A program made the translations under genes and the position numbers. Below the pieces are notes generated by a model. That model did not search any database, was not told the DNA's origin, and saw only the letters and a program-made list of their open reading frames with translations. A stretch of DNA of 52,449 bases, taken from JAAYDH01 sp964345825 (GTDB lineage: Bacteria > Bacillota_I > Bacilli_A > RFN20 > CAG-826). Positions 1-7,747 of this stretch are shown piece after piece. The stretch spans positions 1-52,449 of the forward strand of contig CAYFSI010000003.1 in assembly GCA_964345825.1 (NCBI GenBank), in the 5' to 3' direction. Each line of letters starts with the position of its first letter. The first letter of the stretch is position 1.

Positions 1-2735
1 CTACCTACTCTTCCCTTAATTTGATAAAGCTGAGCTAGACCATAGTTTTCACTATCTTCGACAATAATCATATTGGCATTGGGAATATCGATTCCGTTTT
101 CAATTATCGAAGTGCAAACTAAAACATCAATTTCGCCGTTATAAAACTTCATCATCGTTTCTTCGATGTCTTCTTTATCAATACTCCCATGAATAACTCC
201 AATCGAAATTTCGGGCATTAAACGATGGAGGCGGTTCGCGCACATGTATAGAGTTGATATATTATTGTGGAGATAAAAAACTTGTCCTTTTCTTCCTAAC
301 TCTCTTTGAATTAGTTCCTTTGCGATATCGATATTAAAAGGGATGACATATGTCTGAATGGGCATACGAAATTGAGGAGCAGTATTGATGATCGACATTG
401 ATCGAACACCAAGCAAAGATATCTGAAGAGTCCTAGGAATTGGAGTCGCGGTCAGAGTTAAAACATCAATATTATTTTTGATTTCTTTTAGTCGTTCTTT
501 TTGCTCAACTCCAAATCTTTGTTCTTCATCGATAATCAATAAACCAATGTTTTGAAATTCGATTTCTTTGGATAGTAAACGATGGGTTCCAATTACCAAA
601 TGGGTGGTTCCGTTTTTAATGCCTCTAATTTGTTCTTGCTGCTGTTTTTCAGGAATCAATCGCGAAAACACCGCAATTTTGACATCAAATTTCGAAAATC
701 GCTCTAAGGCAAGTTCATAATGTTGTCTTGCTAGCAATGTTGTTGGACAAAGTATCGCAACTTGTTTTCCCGAATTAATTGCTTTAAAAGCCGCCCTAAA
801 AGCTAGTTCAGTTTTACCATAGCCGACATCTCCACAAAGGAGTCTATCCATAGGGGAAGATGACTCCATATCAACTTTAATATCTTCCATGGCTCTATCT
901 TGATCAGGAGTCAATTCATAAGGAAAGGCTTTTTCAAATTGCTCTTGAAATTCATCATCCTTGGAAAAAGCAAATCCCTTTGCCTTGCTTCTTTCAATAT
1001 ATAAATGCATGAGTCGTTCAGCTAAGTCGTTTACTCTTTGTTTTATTTTCTTCTTGGTGTTTTCCCAATCTTTACTATGAAGACGAGATAAACGAGGAGC
1101 AGAACCTTCTTTGCCTAAATATTTTCTCACCAATTGGAATTGAGAGAGAGGAACATAAAGAAGTTCACCGCCATGATAAGCGATTTTTAAATAGTCACGA
1201 TGGATGTTATCCACTTCTAAATTGATTAGTTCGACGAATTGGCCAATTCCTTGATATTCGTGAACGACATAATCTCCGGGCTCTAAATCTTCATATGACT
1301 TAAGGATTGTTGCTTCTTTAAAACGACTATCAAAACGAGCAGTTTTGACCCGATCGTTAAACAATTCAGTGCTTGTTAAATAAACAATTTTTTCATTCGG
1401 CAAAACAAATCCTTGAGGAAGAGAAAACGCTGTTAGTCCAACTTTTGATTCTGGTAATGCAAAGTCATGCACTACTTCGCAACGTTGGCCTAGTTTATAT
1501 AATCCTTCTTGAACCGCGTTAATGTGTTCGTTTTTAGAAAGCGATAAAACAATTTGATAATCTTCGTTTAAGTAACTTTGAATAATCGAAAACATATCAA
1601 CTGTTTTGCTGGCTTGGAAGGGGACGTTTTTCAAAGAAAAAGAGATATCTTCTGAACGAGTGTAGAACTCAGAGGTGGTAATAAAATTATTACCCGAAAA
1701 CAAAGTTAAACGATTGATATCTTGATAAAAAGATAGGTGACTAACGGCTAGTCTTTTTTCGAATAATTCTCCTAGATAATTACTCGATTCTTTTAACAGC
1801 AATTCGTTTGATTGGATAATTGATTCTTTTTCAACAAATATCTTGGTAAAAGGTTTGCAATAATCAAAAAGAGAAAAAGGTTTATCAAGTAATTGCCCAT
1901 AATATTTATAGATTCTTTGGCTTGATTCAAAGGACAATATTTTATCAATATCTTCTGTGAGATTATCTCTCAATGTTTCAAAATCACCACGAGAGATATG
2001 CTTTGCATCGCTTTCAAGAATGTCGAGCAGTTTATTTGGGCCTTTTTTCAATTCTTCGCTTCCGAGAATTATGTCGCTCGCAGGGAGGACAATGGTGTCC
2101 TTAATGGGTGTGGTTGAAGTTTGAGTAGCGATGTCAAAGTATCGCATCGATTCAATCTCATCCCCATAGAACTCTATTCTCACTGGAGCATCGTTATTAA
2201 CGGAAAAAATATCTAAAATATCGCCTCGAATGGCAAACTGAAGGGATTGGTCAATTTTATTAACAAGACTATATCCGTTTCTGATGAGTTGTTTCTTTAA
2301 TTCGCCTAAATCATAAGACTTGCCAACTTCTAAATTAATGATTTGTTCTTTGAAAAGAGAAGGTGATGGTAAATAACGCGTCGCGGATGCCACATTAGCA
2401 ATCACAATTTGAGCTTGTCCTGAAACTATCTTGCTTAATGCAAATAATCTCTGAGCTACCATCTCTTTTGATTGGACCATATTTTCCGCTCGAATTAGTT
2501 CATCGCTGGGAAAAAGATATATATCTTTAGAATCAACAAAAGAAGAGATAAAACCATAAATCTTTTGAGCTTGATATAAGTTTGAAGCCAAGATGAGATA
2601 TTGATCATTAGTTTGACGATAAGCAGTTGCAGTAAGTAAGGAAACCCCAATGGAACTATCAACAACAAAATGCCCTTTCTTAGCGAGAAAGGGGGGGATG
2701 ACATTACTGTTTTTTAACTTATCAAATAGATTCAA
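1..2735 (-). CDS. mfd: transcription-repair coupling factor Mfd (3' end cut by window)
   Basis: Mfd is an ATP-dependent translocase that removes RNA polymerase stalled at DNA lesions and recruits UvrA. The reading frame is open from 2735 to base 1 (about 911 codons of a protein usually near 1150). The start is read as TTG at 2735: AGGAG lies 12 nt upstream and the next in-frame Met is far inside. Visible in order: a UvrB-like N-terminal half, an RNA-polymerase-interaction (CarD-like) segment near residues 475-520 (HEYQGIGQFVELIN), Walker A CGDVGYGKTE near residue 633, the DEEQRFG box near 735, and a truncated end in LAQLYQIKGRVGR, the helicase motif VI region. It starts 16 nt after pth ends, the usual pth-mfd pairing, so the two are probably co-transcribed. 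Identification is secure; only the C-terminus is missing. Confidence 0.96.
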   Translation of the reverse strand, partial: MNLFDKLKNSNVIPPFLAKKGHFVVDSSIGVSLLTATAYRQTNDQYLILASNLYQAQKIYGFISSFVDSKDIYLFPSDELIRAENMVQSKEMVAQRLFALSKIVSGQAQIVIANVASATRYLPSPSLFKEQIINLEVGKSYDLGELKKQLIRNGYSLVNKIDQSLQFAIRGDILDIFSVNNDAPVRIEFYGDEIESMRYFDIATQTSTTPIKDTIVLPASDIILGSEELKKGPNKLLDILESDAKHISRGDFETLRDNLTEDIDKILSFESSQRIYKYYGQLLDKPFSLFDYCKPFTKIFVEKESIIQSNELLLKESSNYLGELFEKRLAVSHLSFYQDINRLTLFSGNNFITTSEFYTRSEDISFSLKNVPFQASKTVDMFSIIQSYLNEDYQIVLSLSKNEHINAVQEGLYKLGQRCEVVHDFALPESKVGLTAFSLPQGFVLPNEKIVYLTSTELFNDRVKTARFDSRFKEATILKSYEDLEPGDYVVHEYQGIGQFVELINLEVDNIHRDYLKIAYHGGELLYVPLSQFQLVRKYLGKEGSAPRLSRLHSKDWENTKKKIKQRVNDLAERLMHLYIERSKAKGFAFSKDDEFQEQFEKAFPYELTPDQDRAMEDIKVDMESSSPMDRLLCGDVGYGKTELAFRAAFKAINSGKQVAILCPTTLLARQHYELALERFSKFDVKIAVFSRLIPEKQQQEQIRGIKNGTTHLVIGTHRLLSKEIEFQNIGLLIIDEEQRFGVEQKERLKEIKNNIDVLTLTATPIPRTLQISLLGVRSMSIINTAPQFRMPIQTYVIPFNIDIAKELIQRELGRKGQVFYLHNNISTLYMCANRLHRLMPEISIGVIHGSIDKEDIEETMMKFYNGEIDVLVCTSIIENGIDIPNANMIIVEDSENYGLAQLYQIKGRVG

Positions 2736-2750
2736 TAATTTACTAATCTC

Positions 2751-3305
2751 CTAATTAAATGTATTCATCGCGTAATCGAATCCCTTTTTAAAAGCGACTT
2801 TAATCGCTTCCATGGAAGACTCGATTGCTTGATTAATTAATGGCAATTCATCTTTTAATGGCTTGCCAAGCACATAGTCAATTGTATCGAATTCTAACGG
2901 TTCTCCAATGCCAATGCGAATGCGTTTAATGTTTTCACTTTTTAAGGCTTCAATTACGTTTTGCATTCCTTTATGGCCGCCAGAAGTGCCGCTTTTTCTA
3001 AGTCGAATTTGTCCTGGGGCTAAGGCCATATCATCAAAGATGATAATAATGTCTTCAAAATCAATCTTGAAGTAATTGACTAATTCACTGACCGCAAGAC
3101 CAGACAGGTTCATGAAAGTGGTTGGTTTAAATAGCAAAACATCTTCATCCATAATTTTTCCACGACCTAAAAGACCATGGAAAATATCTTTATCAACATC
3201 AATTTTAGCGGCTTCGCTTAGTAAATCGATGGCCATAAAGCCCATGTTGTGGCGAGTTTTTTCGTATTTTTTTCCGGGATTACCTAAACCGACAATTAGT
3301 TTCAT
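2751..3305 (-). CDS. pth: peptidyl-tRNA hydrolase
   Basis: Pth cleaves the ester bond of peptidyl-tRNAs released from stalled ribosomes in the cytoplasm. The 184-residue length is normal for the family. Diagnostic segments are the N-terminal VGLGNPGKKYEKTRHNMGF with the catalytic His at residue 19, FMNLSG, and DDMALAPGQIRLRKSGTSGGHKG. A TATAAT box sits 17 nt before the ATG and a weak CAGGA could serve as ribosome site, so unlike the divergent gene at 3392 this transcript probably has a short leader. mfd follows directly. Confidence 0.97.
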   Translation of the reverse strand: MKLIVGLGNPGKKYEKTRHNMGFMAIDLLSEAAKIDVDKDIFHGLLGRGKIMDEDVLLFKPTTFMNLSGLAVSELVNYFKIDFEDIIIIFDDMALAPGQIRLRKSGTSGGHKGMQNVIEALKSENIKRIRIGIGEPLEFDTIDYVLGKPLKDELPLINQAIESSMEAIKVAFKKGFDYAMNTFN

Positions 3306-3354
3306 TTTTAGTCCTGCCGATTATTATAACAAACTTAAAAACAAAAGCATATCT

Positions 3355-3382
3355 TAACAAAGATAACTATTCTTGATAGACT
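3355..3382 (+). promoter_or_regulatory. promoter of the DUF368-PAP2 operon, leaderless type
   Basis: TTAACA (-35, 3355-3360), a 16-nt spacer, and TAGACT (-10, 3377-3382). Exactly 9 nt separate the -10 from the ATG at 3392 and no Shine-Dalgarno is present, so transcription should start within a few bases of the start codon. The same geometry occurs before 7280, 13078 (minus) and 22201. Confidence 0.5.
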
Positions 3383-3391
3383 AAAAAGCAC

Positions 3392-4366
3392 ATGAAAGCA
3401 AAAAACTGGTTTAAAAAATTTTTAGCCGGAATGGGAATTGGCGCTGGCGCTGCGATTCCTGGAGTTAGTGGCTCGGCAGTGGCAGTTGTTTTAAAAGTCT
3501 ATGAATCAATCATTTGGGCTGTCAATAATTTCCGAAAGAAATTCAGTCGCTCCTTTGCTATTTTGTTGCCAATTTTGTTGGGCATTATTTTTGCTGTAAT
3601 TCCATGTATTTGGTTATTTGATCGCGCTCTTGAACAATTTGTCTTTGGCATCATTTGCATTTTTGCCGGCTTTCTAATTGGTTCATTTCCCGGAGTGGTC
3701 GACGAGATAAAAGATGTGAAAATTACCAAAAAATATATCATATTAGCTATTTTGGGAGCCTTGTTTGTCATCGCTCTCGGTATAATCTCCGTTTTGTTCG
3801 GAGGAAAGATGAATCTTAATAACCAATTTGCTGATATGCAATGGTGGTTTATTCTAATCTTGGTTCCAGTTGGAATCATCGCCGCTGTGGCTCTCACTGT
3901 TCCAGGCTTATCTGGTTCATTAATTCTTTTAATTCTCGGTTTTTATAAACCATTATTGGAAAACACCATTCAATGGATAAAAGAAATATTGACAGCTGGT
4001 GATTTTTCCAACACTTGGAAGTTATTCGCCATGCTCGGAGCTTTTGCAATTGGAGTTCTTATTGGAGTAATCATTACCTCTAAAGCAATGAAATTCTTTA
4101 TTGGAAAACACCATAATGGGACATATTTCGCCATTGCAGGCTTTGTCTTTGGTAGCATCTTGGTCATCTTTTTTAACATGGTGATTTTTAATTACTATCT
4201 TGTTTGGGCCGGACAAACAATCGAAGGATACAATCCCATTATGGGAATGGAATTTGAGATTCCTATCGGTATTTTCTTATTAGTTGGATGCGCAATATTG
4301 TCATATACGTTAGTTCGCTTTTCACGAAAGAAACCAAAGGAGGAGAAATATGACCTGGGAGCTTAA
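3392..4366 (+). CDS. DUF368 family membrane protein, candidate polyprenyl-phosphate translocase
   Basis: A 324-residue polytopic membrane protein with about eight or nine hydrophobic segments. Its two half-repeats each carry the family hallmark: AIPGVSGSAVAVVL near residue 22 and VPGLSGSLILLILGFYKPLL near residue 170. Established knowledge: some DUF368 proteins (PopT) return undecaprenyl phosphate to the inner leaflet for cell-wall synthesis. The downstream PAP2 phosphatase overlaps this gene by 17 nt, which fits a carrier-lipid recycling unit. That substrate assignment is inference from family and context. ATG 3392 is chosen because a strong -10 lies 9 nt upstream; no ribosome site is visible. 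Confidence 0.88.
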   Translation: MKAKNWFKKFLAGMGIGAGAAIPGVSGSAVAVVLKVYESIIWAVNNFRKKFSRSFAILLPILLGIIFAVIPCIWLFDRALEQFVFGIICIFAGFLIGSFPGVVDEIKDVKITKKYIILAILGALFVIALGIISVLFGGKMNLNNQFADMQWWFILILVPVGIIAAVALTVPGLSGSLILLILGFYKPLLENTIQWIKEILTAGDFSNTWKLFAMLGAFAIGVLIGVIITSKAMKFFIGKHHNGTYFAIAGFVFGSILVIFFNMVIFNYYLVWAGQTIEGYNPIMGMEFEIPIGIFLLVGCAILSYTLVRFSRKKPKEEKYDLGA

Positions 4367-4985
4367 TTTTTTGGAGTGGCTCACTAGAGCTAATGCAAAT
4401 CCATCATTAGATTGGTTAAGTTGGATTCTCGACATTTTTACATTAGCTTGTGATAAAGGGTTAATTTGGATATTAGCGGCAATCGTGATGTTGTTTTTCA
4501 AAAAATGGAGAAAAACCGGCTTAGTGCTTGGTTTTGCTCTAGTGGTTTTTGCCATGCTGGGAAATAACATCATCATCAAATATTCTTTCCAGAGACCTCG
4601 CCCTTTCGAAATTGGGGTTATTGGTCAAACTCTTTTTGAAAGAGTAAGCCATTGGATGCTTCCAAGCGGAAGTTCTTTCTTGGGCTTCTTTGAAGTCCCT
4701 GATTCTTATTCATTCATGTCCGGACACTCATTCTCTTCCGCTTTATGCGCTACGATAATTTTCTATTACCATCGCAAGACTGGTATTGTGGCCATTGTTG
4801 TAGCGGCCATTATTGCTTTTTCTCGTCTTTATTTTGGCGTTCATTATCCCACAGATGTCATCGCAGGAGTTATCTTTGGAGCTGGTTCAGGCATGCTATC
4901 GATTTTCTTGGCAAATAAATTCTACGATCGAATCGTTGCTTGGGTCATTAAGCTGTTCAAAAAGAAGAAACAAGAGAATGTTTAA
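4350..4985 (+). CDS. PAP2 superfamily phosphatase
   Basis: A 211-residue integral membrane phosphatase with the three-part PAP2 signature: KYSFQRPRP (K-x6-RP), a central SGHSFSSA, and SRLYFGVHYPTDV (SR-x5-H-x3-D). The likely role is dephosphorylation of a lipid pyrophosphate or phosphate such as undecaprenyl pyrophosphate at the outer membrane face; phosphatidylglycerophosphate is the alternative. A strong AAAGGAGGAG precedes the ATG, inside the end of the DUF368 gene (17-nt overlap), so translation is independently initiated and transcription is shared. A hairpin terminator follows 20 nt after the stop. Confidence 0.9.
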   Translation: MTWELNFLEWLTRANANPSLDWLSWILDIFTLACDKGLIWILAAIVMLFFKKWRKTGLVLGFALVVFAMLGNNIIIKYSFQRPRPFEIGVIGQTLFERVSHWMLPSGSSFLGFFEVPDSYSFMSGHSFSSALCATIIFYYHRKTGIVAIVVAAIIAFSRLYFGVHYPTDVIAGVIFGAGSGMLSIFLANKFYDRIVAWVIKLFKKKKQENV

Positions 4986-5006
4986 TTTCTCAACTAATCT
5001 ATGTTT

Positions 5007-5036
5007 AAAACCTTTCTTAAAATGAGAAAGGTTTTT
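5007..5036. terminator. bidirectional intrinsic terminator
   Basis: Arms AAAACCTTTCT and AGAAAGGTTTT with a 7-nt loop and a T run on the plus strand (A run on the other side). It sits between the converging PAP2 gene and the M6 protease gene, so it can end both transcripts. Confidence 0.75.
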
Positions 5037-5090
5037 TATTGATAAAAAGGTCAAGAAATAATCCTAGACCTTGATGATTTTGATTCTGGC

Positions 5091-7094
5091 TTAGATCCGA
5101 GAAAGGGTGATTGTCGCACTGGAAGAAGAGAGGCTATCAATGGTGAACGACCAACCAAGATTAGTGTTGCTATTGAGCTTTCCAGAATTAACAAATTGGG
5201 AAGCATAGGTGTTCATATTGAATGTATCGCCGGCTTTGAAGAGATCATTTGAAGAGAGATCTGCCGTTGGTTTATAGCCAACGCTAGTGTTCTTTCTAAT
5301 TAACTGCAATAGATTGTAGTCAGCGTAACTTGATCCCAATGGAGATATATAGTCAGCAGCTTCTTGAGAATAATAGGTGTTTGACATGGCGGTGAGAACG
5401 TTGCCAACAAAAACATTACTAGTTAGATTTGTGCTACTATTTCTCGTTAACCGCGCATCAACATGCCATAAACGAATGCCTGGGGTGCTTGGTCCCTTTG
5501 GATATGCGCCACCATATTGATGAGCCGCATCAAATTCATTCAAGCCTGTTGGGGTATATAACTCAAGGAGTACATATTCGTCAAAAGGAGAGTCATAAGT
5601 ATTCCAACTTGGGGTCAAAAGAATTAAATCATGGGAGCTTTGAAAGTTACCAATGGTAATAGTCCCACTAGTCGCGGGAATATAAGGTTTGGCCCAACCA
5701 GCCGCCATCACTGAGTATGGACCATNNNNNNNNNNACCGGCAGGATTGTATTGGTTGCTATAATCGTAATAATCATCAAAACCAAGGACATGGCCCATTT
5801 CATGGATATAGGTGTGAGCATCAACGCTGCAATAAGAGGTATCGCCACTTGCATACGATGAGCCAGCTCGGCTTGAAGCTGTGAGACTTCCATACATGAA
5901 GTCATATGAAGCCCAAAAGAAGACATTTGGACCTGGGTTGACAACAGAGTTTAGGTCCGAATTCTGTAACCAGAAGCAATACGCCCACATGTTATAGTCA
6001 TCGATAGATTTATTGTTTTTTATGGCCGTGTAGTCTGGTGAACCGTAAATGAGTAAGACGCCGTCGAGATAACCATTGTTATCGCGGTCATAGTCACTTC
6101 TCGATTCACTAGGGTTGTTGGTGAAATACCAGCTAGAGGCAGATTGGACCAGCATGGTTGTGCGATCAGCTCCATCAGTCTCACTATAGTAATAAGTTGA
6201 AGGTTGGTTAGCAGGATACCATTCACTGACAGTGCCTTCAAGAGTGAGAGCACCTTTAGATTGTTCTTCATAGAAAGATTTAACACTGTGCCAACCAGTT
6301 TCGGCTTCAGTGCCAAAGTAGGCTTTTTGCAAATCGGAACGAACATTAGCTTTTTTAGTTTCTGATGTGATATAGGTGCTTGAATCAGAAAACCAAACAG
6401 GAATAACTAAAAGTTTGCCAGTTCCAATAGTTGGACAACTATCAATGTTGTAGTAATTATACTCGACATAGTCCATATAATTCGATTGAAGGGTGACTTT
6501 TTCAACCTCAGGAGCAACAGAAACTGAAACTGAACAGGTAGCGGTGAATCCGCCATCTTCAGAGGTTGCAGTAATTGTGGCGCTACCTTCGGTAAGGCCG
6601 GAGACAACTCCGTTTGCAACTGTAGCCACTGTTTCGTTGTTGGAATCCCAAGTGACATTCTTATTAGAAGCGTTGCTCGGTGTAAAAGTAACAACGAGTT
6701 GACTAGTTTGGTCAGTATAAATTTCTAAACTGGCCGGGGATAGAGAAATGCCAGTCGCATCAACGTAGGAAACAGTGACTGCACAAGTGGCGGTCACACC
6801 ACTTCCATCTTTAGCTGTCGCGGTAACGGTCGCCTCGCCTTCGCTAACGGCAGTCACTAGACCATCGGCGACACTGACGGATTTATCATCTGATGTCCAT
6901 CTTAATGATTGAATAGTTGCATCAGCCGGGAAGATCGTTGATGTCAATTGATAAGTTTCGTTAACCGATAAATTTAGTTCAGTCTCGTTTAAGACAATGC
7001 TTGTCACTAAAGTAGTAAAAATGTTGAAGTCGCAAGCCGTAATAGCAAATGACATTAATACAGTTAGGGGGATTAGTTTTAATATTTTCTTCAT
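5091..7094 (-). CDS. Big2-domain lipoprotein with M6-type metalloprotease domain
   Basis: A 667-codon secreted lipoprotein, interrupted by an N gap. The N-terminus is a lipoprotein signal (SFAITAC, lipid Cys near residue 21). Two bacterial Ig-like Big2 modules follow (about residues 33-110 and 112-193), each with the NKNVTWDSNNETVATV-type core and a GTATITA-like end. The rest is an M6 (immune inhibitor A-like) peptidase with HEMGHVLGFDD near residue 431, the zinc-binding HExxHxxGxxD motif. The enzyme is probably anchored outside the membrane and digests host, dietary or bacterial protein. AAGGAG lies 7 nt before the ATG. The gap lies about 22 residues after the zinc motif, so the length is not certain. 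Confidence 0.85.
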   Translation of the reverse strand: MKKILKLIPLTVLMSFAITACDFNIFTTLVTSIVLNETELNLSVNETYQLTSTIFPADATIQSLRWTSDDKSVSVADGLVTAVSEGEATVTATAKDGSGVTATCAVTVSYVDATGISLSPASLEIYTDQTSQLVVTFTPSNASNKNVTWDSNNETVATVANGVVSGLTEGSATITATSEDGGFTATCSVSVSVAPEVEKVTLQSNYMDYVEYNYYNIDSCPTIGTGKLLVIPVWFSDSSTYITSETKKANVRSDLQKAYFGTEAETGWHSVKSFYEEQSKGALTLEGTVSEWYPANQPSTYYYSETDGADRTTMLVQSASSWYFTNNPSESRSDYDRDNNGYLDGVLLIYGSPDYTAIKNNKSIDDYNMWAYCFWLQNSDLNSVVNPGPNVFFWASYDFMYGSLTASSRAGSSYASGDTSYCSVDAHTYIHEMGHVLGFDDYYDYSNQYNPAGXXXXGPYSVMAAGWAKPYIPATSGTITIGNFQSSHDLILLTPSWNTYDSPFDEYVLLELYTPTGLNEFDAAHQYGGAYPKGPSTPGIRLWHVDARLTRNSSTNLTSNVFVGNVLTAMSNTYYSQEAADYISPLGSSYADYNLLQLIRKNTSVGYKPTADLSSNDLFKAGDTFNMNTYASQFVNSGKLNSNTNLGWSFTIDSLSSSSATITLSRI
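5726..5735. other. assembly gap (10 N)
   Basis: Ten consecutive N inside the metalloprotease gene. The frame is the same on both sides if exactly ten bases are counted, but ten is a common placeholder length, so the real missing sequence may be longer. Confidence 0.98.
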
Positions 7095-7241
7095 ATACTT
7101 CTCCTTAGTTATGAATTACTAAGATTACTCATTTTATTCTTGTTTATCAAGAATTTTATTCACAAAATATGATTTTTTTATAATCTCAATAAAATTATAC
7201 CTAAAAACATAATTAAAGTCATTTAAAGGGCAAATATTTTA

Positions 7242-7270
7242 TTGACAAGTTCGTATGCGAACCTTAGACT
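7242..7270 (+). promoter_or_regulatory. MarR-operon promoter with operator palindrome in the spacer
   Basis: A perfect -35 TTGACA (7242-7247), a 17-nt spacer and -10 TAGACT (7265-7270). The inverted repeat GTTCG-TATG-CGAAC (7249-7262) fills the spacer, an ideal place for the encoded MarR repressor to block RNA polymerase. The ATG follows 9 nt after the -10 with no Shine-Dalgarno, so the message is probably leaderless. Confidence 0.7.
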
Positions 7271-7279
7271 ATATGAACT

Positions 7280-7747
7280 ATGAAAAAAGAAAAACCTTGT
7301 CTATCAACTAAAGAGCCTGAATTACTTGGCCTCTTCCGTTATCTCAACAAACAACTCGACTTGTCATTTAACGCTCGGCTTGAAAATCTAGGATTAACCA
7401 GCCAGCAAGGCCGCGTAATATTTTATATCCATTATCACAACATCGCGTTAAATGAAATTGTTAAGCAAAGCGATTTAGAACGCCACTTTCATTTAAGCAA
7501 GTCAACAGTCAGCGGACTGGTAAAAAGATTAACCAATAATGGATTCATTGAAAAAGCGGACGCACATCATCACTATGCAATCAGCCTCACCGAAAAAGCT
7601 AAATCAACAATGAGCAACTTTAAAAAGGCTAATGAGGAAACCAGAGACAAACTGCTCAAAGGTTTCTCGGAAGAACAAAAAGAAGAAATGAAACAATCAT
7701 TAATATTAATGATTGAGAATGTGGAGGGCAAGAAAAATGCGGAGTAA
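7280..7747 (+). CDS. MarR family transcriptional regulator
   Basis: A 155-residue winged-helix regulator. The DNA-binding core is about residues 55-105, with recognition helix LSKSTVSGLVKRLTNNGFIEK and the wing after it; flanking helices would form the dimer interface. It heads an operon with two ABC half-transporters and overlaps the first by 11 nt, the standard arrangement for a drug- or peptide-responsive repressor of its own efflux pump. Autoregulation is supported by the palindrome inside its promoter. The ligand is unknown. Confidence 0.9.
   Translation: MKKEKPCLSTKEPELLGLFRYLNKQLDLSFNARLENLGLTSQQGRVIFYIHYHNIALNEIVKQSDLERHFHLSKSTVSGLVKRLTNNGFIEKADAHHHYAISLTEKAKSTMSNFKKANEETRDKLLKGFSEEQKEEMKQSLILMIENVEGKKNAE

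Noticed and set aside
2495..2704. Open frame of 69 codons inside the mfd region
   Set aside because: It lies in another frame of mfd, whose own frame is clearly coding through this stretch and starts at TTG 2735.
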